A stretch of 61,199 nt of DNA from an uncultured Prevotella sp. (GTDB taxonomy: Bacteria > Bacteroidota > Bacteroidia > Bacteroidales > Bacteroidaceae), in NCBI GenBank assembly GCA_902798285.1, contig CADBVZ010000014.1, forward strand, positions 1-61,199. The letters are read 5' to 3'. Within the stretch, counting starts at the first letter, position 1; each line of letters begins with the position of its first letter. Made by a program: the position numbers and the translations under genes. Below are positions 33,501-41,894 of this stretch, piece after piece. The notes below the pieces were generated by a model. It saw only the letters and a list, made by a program, of their open reading frames with translations, had not been told where the DNA came from and made no database searches.

Positions 33501-36500
33501 TTAGAATGTCACCGTCAGACCGGCAGTGATGGTACGCATAGCAGAGTAAGAGTTCGTGTTCAGACCAGAACCGCTGGTGTAGCCACCGATACCGAGTGAG
33601 TAACGAGGATCGAGACCCTTACGCTTTGACCATACGAACAGGTTCTCACCAGCCACATAGATGCGGAGGGCAGAGAGCGTCAGCGGGCTAATCAAATTCT
33701 TGGGGAAGGTGTAGCCCAGCGTCAGGTTGTTCAGGCTCAGATAGTTTGAACTGATCTGGAAGCGGTCGACAGCCGACTGACCCACCTGGGTGTCGCCATC
33801 CATACGGGGAACGTCGGTGTTGCGGTTCTCAGGCGTCCAAGCCTTCAGGGCATCCTTGTGCCAAGCCTGACCGGCAGCAGCCTGCGTGTGCATCAGGGCC
33901 TGATAAGCACCGTCGTAGATCTTACCGCCGAGCTGGAACTGGAACTGGGCGCTCAGGTCGAAGCCGTAGGCATAGAGCGTAGTGCCGAAACCGCCATAGA
34001 GCTTGGGCAGAACGCTGCCGCAGTTGTACTTGTCGGCCTGTGAGAAGTTGGCTGTGGTGCCGATCTCGCCGGTTTCCTTTCCATTCTCATCCTTGATATT
34101 ATAGTAGTACAGGGCCTGACCAGTATTCTGGTCTACGCCGGCATACTTATACATATAGGCATCGTAGAGCGAACCGCCCTCGGTGATGATAGAGGTAGAG
34201 TACTTGATACCATTCTCACGTACCGACTCGTCGAGCTCGTCGACGGTGTTCTTGAAGTGAGTCAGGTTCAGGTTCAGGTCCCAAGTGAGGTCACGGGTCT
34301 TGAAGATCGTACCGGTCACGTTGAACTCAACACCCTTGTTGGTGATCTTACCCACGTTGGTAGGATACTCACCGGTGGGGTTACCTGCTGACAGGGGCAC
34401 GGGCTTGTAGTACAGCAGGTCGGAGGTCTTACGGTTGAAGTACTCAATCGTACCAGTCAGGCGACCCTTGAACATTGAGAAGTCTACACCGATGTTGTAA
34501 GCCTTCGACTTTTCCCAAGTCAGCTCCTCGTTACCCTTGTACTTCAGCACGAGTGAGTAGCCGTCGGCGTATGTGGCAGCATACTGGTCGGCATACGGGG
34601 TGTACCAACCCGAGGTAGAAGAGGTGCTGGCGCTACCGGCTGTTGTACCGATGGCGTCGTTACCCTGCTCACCATAGCTGGCCTTCACCTTCAGCATGTC
34701 GATCCACTTCACGTTCTGCATGAACTTCTCCTTCGACATTTCCCAGGCGAGACCTACGCTGTAGAAGTTACCCCAGCGATGACCGGGAGCGAAACGGCTC
34801 GAAGCGTCGCGACGATAAGAGGCGCTGATGAAGTACTTCTCCAGATAGTCGTACTGCACACGGCCCAGGAAGCCCTCAGTCATATACTCATGAGTGAAAG
34901 AGTCGATCTGCTTGTTGTCAGTACCGGCAGCATTACCAATCTCACCGATAAACGGGTTGAAGAGGTGGTCGTTCTGGGCTGACAGCAGCTGATACTTCAG
35001 CTTGTACTGCTCGTAACCGGCCAGCACATCCAGGTGATGGGTGTTGTTGGCGAAGTCGGTACGGTAGTTGGCCAGGTACTGGTTGGTTACGTTGAAGAAG
35101 CGCGTCTGCTGAACATAGGCGAGACCATCCTGAGCGGCATAGCTACCAAAGGTAGAATACAGGTCGTTCTCACGGGCATTACGGGCAGAAACGGCGAGGT
35201 TGGCACTCAGGGTCAGGCCCTCGATCGGAGTGATGACAGCCGAGAACTTGCCGTCGAAGTTGTCATAATAGGTCTTGTAGCGGTTCACCTCGTTGTCGCG
35301 AATGGCGTTACCCACGAAGTTGGCACGCTTGAAGTTCGTATTGTTGGAGTCATAGACCGTACGTCCTGCCTCCGTCATGATGTTACCCTGAGCATCGCGC
35401 ACATAGAGCGGATAGATCGGGGCAATGCTGTTACAGATGTAGAAGATGTTGCCGGAGCTACCCCAATTAGAAGAGTATGAGGGCTGGTTGGCGTCGCGGT
35501 GCGAGTAGTTCATGTTCGCGCCGATCTTCAGCCACTTCTTCACCTGATAGTCCACATTCAGACGAGCGGTGTAACGCTGCATGTCAGAGTTGTTTACGAT
35601 ACCACCATCCTTCAGGTAACCAGCACTTGCATAGTAGTTCAGCTTATCTGTAACACCACTCAAGCTGACGTTGTACTCCTGACGGAATGAGTTGTGGAAA
35701 GCCTCGTCATACCAGTCATCGGGCGTATAGTAATACTCACCGTCGCTGTAACCCAGCTTGGCGTTGGGGTTCAGGCGCAGGTTGGTACCAATCAGATTCT
35801 CGCCCTCGGGCACAGTGAAGATCTGGTAGCCCAGACCGCCGTTGTTCTGATCGTAGATGTTCTTGTTAGCAAATGCATAAGCCTCCTCAGCGGTCTTGCC
35901 GTTATAGATCTGAGAGTTATACAGCTGTGCGAAATGAGCCTCGTAGTACTGGCCGGGATCGGTGATCACATCGTACTGCGGAATCAGGCGGCTGTTGGAA
36001 CCCCACTTGGCGTCGAACTTGATCTCAGCGTCCTGGTTACGACCCTTCTTCGTAGTGATGAGCACCACACCGTTGGCACCACGGGCACCATAGATGGCGC
36101 TGGCCGAAGCATCCTTCAGCACGGTCATCGACTCAACATCGTTCGGGTTGATAGAGTTCAGGGCACCGTCGAAAGGCATACCGTCGAGCACGATCAGCGG
36201 GTTGTTGCCGGCTGACATAGAACCGATACCACGGATACGGATGGTCGGGCTGCTGTTGGTCGGGTCACCGCTGGTATTGATAATCTGCACACCGGGGGCG
36301 GCACCAGCCAGTGAGTTAGCTACGTTTGAAGAAACGTGAGCCTCGATGGCCTTGGCATCTACCTGAGCGGCAGAACCAGTAAAGGCTGACTTCTTCTGGG
36401 TACCGTAAGCCACAACGATCACCTCGTCGAGGGCGGCAACATCGGCCTTCAGGAATACGCGCATACCGTTCTTTGCATTGACGGTCTTGCTCTCATAACC

Positions 36501-36728
36501 CAGATAAGAGATCGTCAGCGTCTTTGAACCCTCGGGAAGAGTCAGGCTGAAACGACCGTTTACGTCAGTCAACATACCGGTACTTGTTCCTGTTACCTGA
36601 ACGGCTGCACCGATGATGGGCTGACCGTCTTCCTGAGAAAGCACAGTACCGGAAACTTTTGTTTGAGCCAGCGCGCTACCTACGAACAGGAAGAGGCTGA
36701 CAAAAAACAACGTTAGTCTTTTTTCCAT
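33501..36728 (-). CDS. SusC/RagA family TonB-dependent outer-membrane transporter
   Basis: A 1075-residue transporter. After a signal peptide (ending ALAQ), residues 23-105 form a carboxypeptidase-regulatory-like domain (VSGTVLSQEDGQPIIGAAVQ). The plug domain holds VIVVAYGTQKKSAFTG and SPTIRIRGIGSMSAGNNPL, and LKDASASAIYGARGANGVV is the SusC signature. The remaining 800 residues form the 22-strand barrel, ending ITAGLTVTF with the terminal aromatic. It imports substrate with energy from TonB-ExbBD. It opens a three-gene operon with SusD and a surface lipoprotein. Confidence 0.97.
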   Translation of the reverse strand: MEKRLTLFFVSLFLFVGSALAQTKVSGTVLSQEDGQPIIGAAVQVTGTSTGMLTDVNGRFSLTLPEGSKTLTISYLGYESKTVNAKNGMRVFLKADVAALDEVIVVAYGTQKKSAFTGSAAQVDAKAIEAHVSSNVANSLAGAAPGVQIINTSGDPTNSSPTIRIRGIGSMSAGNNPLIVLDGMPFDGALNSINPNDVESMTVLKDASASAIYGARGANGVVLITTKKGRNQDAEIKFDAKWGSNSRLIPQYDVITDPGQYYEAHFAQLYNSQIYNGKTAEEAYAFANKNIYDQNNGGLGYQIFTVPEGENLIGTNLRLNPNAKLGYSDGEYYYTPDDWYDEAFHNSFRQEYNVSLSGVTDKLNYYASAGYLKDGGIVNNSDMQRYTARLNVDYQVKKWLKIGANMNYSHRDANQPSYSSNWGSSGNIFYICNSIAPIYPLYVRDAQGNIMTEAGRTVYDSNNTNFKRANFVGNAIRDNEVNRYKTYYDNFDGKFSAVITPIEGLTLSANLAVSARNARENDLYSTFGSYAAQDGLAYVQQTRFFNVTNQYLANYRTDFANNTHHLDVLAGYEQYKLKYQLLSAQNDHLFNPFIGEIGNAAGTDNKQIDSFTHEYMTEGFLGRVQYDYLEKYFISASYRRDASSRFAPGHRWGNFYSVGLAWEMSKEKFMQNVKWIDMLKVKASYGEQGNDAIGTTAGSASTSSTSGWYTPYADQYAATYADGYSLVLKYKGNEELTWEKSKAYNIGVDFSMFKGRLTGTIEYFNRKTSDLLYYKPVPLSAGNPTGEYPTNVGKITNKGVEFNVTGTIFKTRDLTWDLNLNLTHFKNTVDELDESVRENGIKYSTSIITEGGSLYDAYMYKYAGVDQNTGQALYYYNIKDENGKETGEIGTTANFSQADKYNCGSVLPKLYGGFGTTLYAYGFDLSAQFQFQLGGKIYDGAYQALMHTQAAAGQAWHKDALKAWTPENRNTDVPRMDGDTQVGQSAVDRFQISSNYLSLNNLTLGYTFPKNLISPLTLSALRIYVAGENLFVWSKRKGLDPRYSLGIGGYTSGSGLNTNSYSAMRTITAGLTVTF

Positions 36729-36815
36729 AAATTCTCTCTCTTTTGATTAATAAATATTATAAATATAATGTAAACTAAGTCTCTGTTTCTGATTATTGAC
36801 TGTAAGTTCAGGGTG

Positions 36816-36823
36816 CAAAAATA
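36816..36823 (-). promoter_or_regulatory. -7 promoter element of the SusC operon
   Basis: TATTTTTG on the minus strand, about 87 bases before the SusC start, leaving a long leader typical of SusC genes. Confidence 0.55.
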
Positions 36824-37002
36824 ACGCATAAATTTCTCAAAAACGAATAATTTTATATAAAAATCACATTTCTAGTGCATTTTTTAACGATTTTACCATT
36901 CTGACTTGATTTAAATCAATTGTAAAGTACGATTTACAATTTAACACAAAAGTGTAAGGAAAACACGTCTATATGTACCAATCTGATAATTCCAACACAA
37001 AT

Positions 37003-37026
37003 AAAGGGCACCCAAAGGCGCCCTTT
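37003..37026 (-). terminator. Terminator of the rsmI-lipoprotein unit
   Basis: AAAGGGC (37003-37009) pairs with GCCCTTT (37020-37026); the minus-strand tail is TTTATTTG. Moderate quality. Confidence 0.5.
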
Positions 37027-37051
37027 AACTTATAAAAAATGTATAATTAGT

Positions 37052-37900
37052 CTATTTAACCTGCACCACGAGATACTTGCTGGTTGACCAGAAAAGCTGC
37101 GGATCAGTGATGCGGAGGACGTACTGCTTGTTGGCATCGCGGTCGAGCGTATAAGAGCTGGCGGGATGGGCCGTTAAAATATTAGCCGACTTGCTGTAAA
37201 GCTTGATCTCCTTGTCGATACGGATATCGATCTTGGTGAAGTACTCCTTGTTGAAGTTAGACTGGAGCACCTTACCATCCTTCAGAATGTTCTGCTCCTT
37301 GAGCTCCTTGCTGGTGCCGAATACGAACCAAGCGGTGTTGAGCTGCTTGTCCTGAGTAGAAATAGTCTGCGACTTCTCAGTGTTCTCAGCCGTCAGGTTG
37401 CTGACATTGCTGTTCAGATCGGCCACCTGCTCGTCGAGTTCAGCAATATGGATATCGCGCTTGTCGAGTTCCTCGCGAAGAGCCTGCATCTGCTGGTCCT
37501 TCTTCTCCATCTGCTGGGTGAGGTTGTCGATGATCTTCTTGAGCTGACCACCCTTCACACTACTCTCGCGAACCTGCTGCTTCAGCTTGTTGATAAGTTC
37601 CTTGTTCTGCTTCATGACACTCTGGATGAACTGGAAGTTCTCCTTGATACGCTCAGTGGTGTTGGTACCTTCGCCCTGCTTGGCAAGGGTGACACGGTTC
37701 TGGGCCTCGGTAATCTCACGGAAACCTTCCTCGATGTCGCTCAACGTAGTCATCATGTCATTGATCTCATTGTCTTTCTGAGCAATGATCTGGTTCAGAG
37801 AGTCACGCTGCTGCTGAGCAAACTGCTCGGCTTTCTTCACTCCGTCATTGCAACTAGCGAGTGCGATAACGCACATGGCTAAGATAAACAGTTTTTTCAT
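37052..37900 (-). CDS. Coiled-coil lipoprotein of unknown function
   Basis: A 282-residue lipoprotein (lipobox ALASC at Cys17). Residues 20-190 are a long coiled coil rich in Gln, Glu, Lys and Leu; within it LTQQMEKKDQQMQALREELD and AELDEQVADLNSNVSNLTAE show heptads. A small beta-rich C-terminal domain follows (about 195-282, with YLVVQVK at the end). It follows rsmI by 20 bases. I do not know its function; a periplasmic spacer or envelope protein is plausible. Confidence 0.75.
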   Translation of the reverse strand: MKKLFILAMCVIALASCNDGVKKAEQFAQQQRDSLNQIIAQKDNEINDMMTTLSDIEEGFREITEAQNRVTLAKQGEGTNTTERIKENFQFIQSVMKQNKELINKLKQQVRESSVKGGQLKKIIDNLTQQMEKKDQQMQALREELDKRDIHIAELDEQVADLNSNVSNLTAENTEKSQTISTQDKQLNTAWFVFGTSKELKEQNILKDGKVLQSNFNKEYFTKIDIRIDKEIKLYSKSANILTAHPASSYTLDRDANKQYVLRITDPQLFWSTSKYLVVQVK

Positions 37901-37920
37901 ACCTTATTTATTTTATATTA

Positions 37921-38598
37921 TTAATTATCACTTTTACCTGCGAGAATGATAACAATCTCGCCTTTGGGCTCCTTCTCTTTGAAATGGGCAATCACCTCTT
38001 CGAGGCTACCACGGACGCTCTCCTCGTGGACTTTTGAGATTTCGCGGCAAACGCTGACCTGACGATCGGCACCATAGGCCTCGGCAAACTGCTGGAGGGT
38101 TTTCACCACGCGATAAGGCGACTCGTAGAAGATCATAGTACGCGTCTCGTCCTTCAGTGACTCAATCTTCGTCTGACGACCTTTCTTCTGGGGCAGGAAG
38201 CCTTCGAAGGCAAAACGATCGCAGGGCAGGCCGCTCGACACAAGGGCTGGCACGAAAGCCGTGGCTCCTGGCAAACACTGCACCTCGACGCCAGCACGCA
38301 CAGCCTCACGGACGAGGAAGAATCCAGGATCGCTTATGCCTGGCGTACCTGCATCGCTTATCAACGCCACATTCTCGCCAGCCAACAATCGGCCGACGAT
38401 ACCAGCGGAAGTGCCATGCTCATTGAACTTATGATGCGACATCAGCTGATTGCGGATGTCGTAATGCTTTAGCAGGATACCCGATGTACGGGTGTCTTCT
38501 GCCAGCACGAGATCTACCTCTTTTAAGATACGGACGGCACGAAATGTCATGTCCTCCATATTGCCTACTGGGGTTGGTACAATGTACAATATACCCAT
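37921..38598 (-). CDS. rsmI: 16S rRNA (cytidine(1402)-2'-O)-methyltransferase
   Basis: A 225-residue SAM-dependent tetrapyrrole-methylase-fold enzyme that methylates C1402 in the ribosomal P site. Signatures: MGILYIVPTPVGNMEDMT at the start, LAEDTRTSGILLKHY, ALISDAGTPGISDPGF and CLPGATAFVPALVSSGLP. An upstream TTG start at 38610 overlaps the promoter -7 element (38608-38615), so ATG 38598 is chosen, with only 9 bases between promoter element and start. Confidence 0.95.
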   Translation of the reverse strand: MGILYIVPTPVGNMEDMTFRAVRILKEVDLVLAEDTRTSGILLKHYDIRNQLMSHHKFNEHGTSAGIVGRLLAGENVALISDAGTPGISDPGFFLVREAVRAGVEVQCLPGATAFVPALVSSGLPCDRFAFEGFLPQKKGRQTKIESLKDETRTMIFYESPYRVVKTLQQFAEAYGADRQVSVCREISKVHEESVRGSLEEVIAHFKEKEPKGEIVIILAGKSDN

Positions 38599-38607
38599 AA
38601 CAGGGGG

Positions 38608-38615
38608 CAAAATTA
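38608..38615 (-). promoter_or_regulatory. -7 promoter element of rsmI
   Basis: TAATTTTG on the minus strand, 9 bases before ATG 38598. Confidence 0.6.
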
Positions 38616-38630
38616 AGAAAAAGTTAAGAA

Positions 38631-38695
38631 TTAAGAGTTAAGAATTAAGAAATTTTGCCGTTACCATTCATTTTTTCTTAATTCTTAACTCTTAA
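38631..38695. repeat. 22-bp perfect inverted repeat between rsmI and tdk
   Basis: Arms 38631-38652 and 38674-38695 are exact complements, loop of 21 bases. Each arm contains the 18-mer TTAATTCTTAACTCTTAA or its complement, also found at 31816-31833. The left arm covers the -33 side of the rsmI promoter. Confidence 0.7.
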
Positions 38696-38783
38696 ACAAT
38701 AATTATTCGTACTTTGAACTTCGTTCGAAGGTACTTTCGCTCAAAAATATCCAAATTAATTTGGTATTTTGTTCGCTTATTCG

Positions 38784-38791
38784 TACCTTTG
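38784..38791 (+). promoter_or_regulatory. Promoter of tdk
   Basis: TACCTTTG with TTTG (38760-38763) 20 bases upstream; 8 bases before the ATG at 38800. Confidence 0.72.
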
Positions 38792-38799
38792 CACACAAT

Positions 38800-39402
38800 A
38801 TGAATAACAACTTAACAGGAGAGGCGCACCGTCCTGGAAGAATAGAAGTGGTGTGCGGCTCGATGTTCTCGGGCAAGACGGAGGAACTGATCCGCCGTCT
38901 GAAACGTGCGCAGTTTGCACGACAGAAGGTGGAAATCTACAAACCAGCCATCGACGTGAGATATTCGCAGGAGGATGTGGTGAGTCACGACCAGAATCAT
39001 ATTCTGTCGACTCCCATTGACTCGTCGGCAAGTATCCTGCTGCTGTCGAGCGACATTGACGTGGTAGGCATCGATGAGGCACAGTTCTTTGACATGGGTC
39101 TGGTGGAAGTATGTAACGAACTGGCCAACCGTGGCGTACGTGTGATCGTGGCCGGACTGGATATGGACTTCAAGGGTGTACCCTTCGGACCGATGCCAGC
39201 CCTCTGTGCCATTGCCGACGACGTAACAAAAGTACACGCCATCTGCGTGAAATGTGGCAACCTGGCCTATGTGAGCCATCGTAAGGTAGGTGGTGAGCAA
39301 CGAGTGCTGCTGGGTGAGACCGCTGAATACGAGCCCTTATGCCGTGAATGTTATCAAAAAGCAATACAAGAAGAAAATGAAAGAAAAGACCATCACGCTT
39401 GA
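38800..39402 (+). CDS. tdk: Thymidine kinase (type II)
   Basis: A 200-residue salvage kinase. P-loop [15 protein letters not shown], then the DEAQFF motif ([10 protein letters not shown], catalytic Glu), the [13 protein letters not shown] lasso segment, and a zinc site made of ICVKCGN and LCREC. It phosphorylates thymidine and deoxyuridine. The in-frame start at 38761 precedes the promoter and is rejected. Its 3' end overlaps the next gene by 26 bases. Confidence 0.96.
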   Translation: MNNNLTGEAHRPGRIEVVCGSMFSGKTEELIRRLKRAQFARQKVEIYKPAIDVRYSQEDVVSHDQNHILSTPIDSSASILLLSSDIDVVGIDEAQFFDMGLVEVCNELANRGVRVIVAGLDMDFKGVPFGPMPALCAIADDVTKVHAICVKCGNLAYVSHRKVGGEQRVLLGETAEYEPLCRECYQKAIQEENERKDHHA

Positions 39403-40477
39403 CCGCCTGGTGCGCTGGGTTGGCATAGGACTGCTAATCATTGCCATCATCGTACTCATCGACTATCTGAGTAGCGTACTGTTGCCCTTCTTCATCGCCT
39501 GGTTCTTTGCTTATCTGCTCTACCCTATCGTAAAGTTCGTAGAGCATCGTATGCACTTACCCAGAGCGCTGAGCATCATTCTGACGCTGATTTTAGTCAT
39601 CGCCCTGGTAAGCGGCATCGTATACATGATCATTCCCCCGATGATTGAGCAATTCGAGAAGCTGGGCCAGCTGGCCACGGATTACATCCACAAGTCGGCT
39701 CACATCACCTCGATACCTGCAGCCGTCACCCAGTGGTGGGTTGACAATCAGGAGGACATCAGCAACTTCTTCCGTAGCGACACGTTTACTGACGGTGTAA
39801 AAACCATTATGCCAGGCCTTTTCAGTGTGCTCGGCCAGACCTATAGTGTGATCGTAAGTGTGATAGCCTCGTTTATCACCTTATTATATATGTTCTTTAT
39901 CCTGCTCGACTATGAGTATCTCACCGACAACTGGATCCGCCTCTTCCCCAAGAAGGCACGTCCTTTCTGGCAAGAACTGATGTCAGACGTTGAGCGCGAA
40001 CTGAACAACTACATCCGTGGTCAGGGATTGGTAGCCCTCATCATGGGTGTGCTCTTCTGCATCGGTTTTACGATCATCGACTTCCCGATGGCTATCGGCC
40101 TCGGCATCATGATCGGCATCATGGATCTGGTGCCTTATCTGCATACCTTCGCCTTGATACCTACCGTATTGTTGGCCTTGCTGAAGTCGGCCGATACGGG
40201 CCAGAACTTCTGGATTATCCTGGTCATGGCCCTGTTGGTATTCATCGTGGTACAGCTGATTTGCGACATGGTGGTAACGCCGAAGGTGATGGGCAAGGCC
40301 ATGGGACTAAACCCCGCCATCCTGTTGCTCTCGCTCTCCGTATGGGGTGCCTTGCTGGGATTCATCGGTCTGATTATAGCCCTGCCACTTACCACCCTGC
40401 TCATTGCATATTATCAACGGTATGTTACAAAAGAAGGTGAGGTAGAAGAGGTGGAAGAAGGCACTCCACCCGACTAA
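39377..40477 (+). CDS. AI-2E family transporter (PerM/YdiK-like)
   Basis: A 366-residue membrane protein with about seven membrane segments. The N-terminal pair ([20 protein letters not shown], then [20 protein letters not shown]) and the C-terminal block [37 protein letters not shown] are typical of the AI-2E/PerM family. Members export autoinducers or act as Na+/H+ antiporters; substrate here is unknown. ATG 39377 lies inside the end of tdk; upstream in-frame starts would require an even longer overlap. Confidence 0.9.
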   Translation: MKEKTITLDRLVRWVGIGLLIIAIIVLIDYLSSVLLPFFIAWFFAYLLYPIVKFVEHRMHLPRALSIILTLILVIALVSGIVYMIIPPMIEQFEKLGQLATDYIHKSAHITSIPAAVTQWWVDNQEDISNFFRSDTFTDGVKTIMPGLFSVLGQTYSVIVSVIASFITLLYMFFILLDYEYLTDNWIRLFPKKARPFWQELMSDVERELNNYIRGQGLVALIMGVLFCIGFTIIDFPMAIGLGIMIGIMDLVPYLHTFALIPTVLLALLKSADTGQNFWIILVMALLVFIVVQLICDMVVTPKVMGKAMGLNPAILLLSLSVWGALLGFIGLIIALPLTTLLIAYYQRYVTKEGEVEEVEEGTPPD

Positions 40478-40534
40478 ATTGGGGCAAAAAGCAAAAATTC
40501 TCCCAATAAATTTGGCAGATTCAAAAATTATGCA

Positions 40535-40542
40535 TACCTTTG
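40535..40542 (+). promoter_or_regulatory. Promoter of tRNA-Lys
   Basis: TACCTTTG with TTTG (40511-40514) 20 bases upstream; 33 bases before the tRNA. Confidence 0.72.
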
Positions 40543-40575
40543 CAGCCGCTTTCGAAAGATTGCACGTTTAAGGTT

Positions 40576-40648
40576 GATCCGTTAGCTCAGTCGGTAGAGC
40601 ACAACACTTTTAATGTTGGGGTCTTGGGTTCGAGCCCCAAACGGATCA
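40576..40648 (+). tRNA. tRNA-Lys (anticodon TTT)
   Basis: A 73-base cloverleaf: acceptor GATCCGT/ACGGATC, D arm GCTC/GAGC, anticodon stem CAACA/TGTTG with loop CTTTTAA (anticodon TTT), T loop TTCGAGC. CCA is not encoded. Confidence 0.95.
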
Positions 40649-40651
40649 CGG

Positions 40652-40680
40652 AAAAGAGAGGCTTTTGGGCCTCTCTTTTT
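40652..40680 (+). terminator. Terminator of tRNA-Lys
   Basis: AAAAGAGAGGC (40652-40662) pairs with GCCTCTCTTTT (40669-40679), followed by T-rich sequence. Convergent with the isomerase gene's end. Confidence 0.8.
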
Positions 40681-40703
40681 CTATATCTACAATTGTAAAT
40701 CTA

Positions 40704-41891
40704 TTATCTCACCAACTCTTGCAATAGCTCACGATGGTGTCCTGGAAGGATGATGTGGTGATTGCCAATAGGCTCCGTGAGGAAATAGGAGGTTTGGGAT
40801 TTATCCAAAAGCTGGATGATCTGTTGGGTACGACAGAGGTCAGGATTGGCCTGATTACGCGCCAACTCCCCTTCTGCGATGAAACAACGGGAAAGATCGC
40901 CAGAAACTTTAAACACAGTGACAGGGCCCGGCTTCATATAGCCTCGGATGCCGACGCCGATGCCCGACTCGAAATGGGTATCGAACTCATAACGCTCCAC
41001 CATATTCAGAGGGATGGTGCAATGGGCGAAGAGCATCTCGCCCGTCTCAGGATTAATAGTCGAAGGGTTGGCCTGGAAACCAGACATGCCTATCAGGGAG
41101 CGAACCATCATCATTGACAGCATGGCAGGTACATCGCCCTCACAACCTGCCACAAAGCCTTCGGCATTCAGTTTGGCCAAAGCCAAACAACCCGTATTCT
41201 TAATGGCAGTGAGCAGATCAAAGCAACGCAGGGTAAAGCCTTGCAACTTGTATTTTTCCATAACCTCCTTCAAAGCCTGATAGATTCTGTTGGCGCCAGG
41301 AAGGGCATCCTTCACGATAGTCACATCTGACACCTCAAGAGGAGAGGTCTCTGGTGTAACGGCAATCACGTCTAAGAGTTCCTGCATGGGGATATCCACG
41401 AGTTCAATACCTAACTGTTGCTTCACAATGTTAGCATCAGCATGGCTGGAAATCAACCAATCGGAGGGTTGACCTATCACACCCAAGCGGCTTCCCTTCA
41501 GTTGACTTTTGGCCTCAGCCACCTTTGCCTTAAGGGTGACACGGTGATGAATATAACCAGCAGAGCCATGGATAATCTCACCCTTGAGATGGTTCTGACG
41601 CAGATAAGAAAGAATCTCCATCGAGGCTGCCAACGAGTTACTCTTGCCAGAGGTAAGCAGATAGAAAGGCGCATCTGTCTTAGCCAACAACTCTGGGAGC
41701 AACTTTTTAAAGATGCCCTCGGTACCACCAGTACGGACATAGATGAGACTAAGCGGACTACTGCCATAATCAGCATAGTTGCTACCCTTAAAAGCATAAT
41801 CAAAGCCAAGACTCTCAAGGAATTCCTTGGTAACAGCCCCTACGGCTTGCTCGTCGTGGAGCTCTGATGTGAGTGTATAAATGGATATCAT
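40704..41891 (-). CDS. L-fucose isomerase-like protein (COG2407 type)
   Basis: A 395-residue soluble protein related to the fucose/arabinose isomerase fold but much shorter than FucI (about 590). It has a Rossmann-like N-terminal part (SPLSLIYVRTGGTEG, then LLTSGKSNSLAASMEILSYL), a middle block RLGVIGQPSDWLISS and a C-terminal part with GFVAGCEGDVPAMLSMMMV and FESGIGVGIRGYMKPGPVTV. Relatives are annotated as fucose isomerases without assay. It is encoded 3 bases after a GH2 enzyme and near a fucosidase, so ketose/aldose isomerisation of the released sugar is plausible but unproven. Confidence 0.75.
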   Translation of the reverse strand: MISIYTLTSELHDEQAVGAVTKEFLESLGFDYAFKGSNYADYGSSPLSLIYVRTGGTEGIFKKLLPELLAKTDAPFYLLTSGKSNSLAASMEILSYLRQNHLKGEIIHGSAGYIHHRVTLKAKVAEAKSQLKGSRLGVIGQPSDWLISSHADANIVKQQLGIELVDIPMQELLDVIAVTPETSPLEVSDVTIVKDALPGANRIYQALKEVMEKYKLQGFTLRCFDLLTAIKNTGCLALAKLNAEGFVAGCEGDVPAMLSMMMVRSLIGMSGFQANPSTINPETGEMLFAHCTIPLNMVERYEFDTHFESGIGVGIRGYMKPGPVTVFKVSGDLSRCFIAEGELARNQANPDLCRTQQIIQLLDKSQTSYFLTEPIGNHHIILPGHHRELLQELVR

Positions 41892-41894
41892 ATT

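Larger units (their letters stand above)
36729..37051. other. AT-rich gap upstream of SusC
   Basis: Contains the SusC promoter and leader on the right-to-left strand and the terminator of the coiled-coil lipoprotein at 37003-37026. I see no reading frame, no sigma/anti-sigma pair and no regulator gene here. Confidence 0.6.

Noticed and set aside
38709-38735. CTTCGTTCGAAG hairpin upstream of tdk as a second promoter or operator
   Set aside because: The nearby TACTTTG lacks the two-base spacing of TAnnTTTG, and the stem is only 5 bp.
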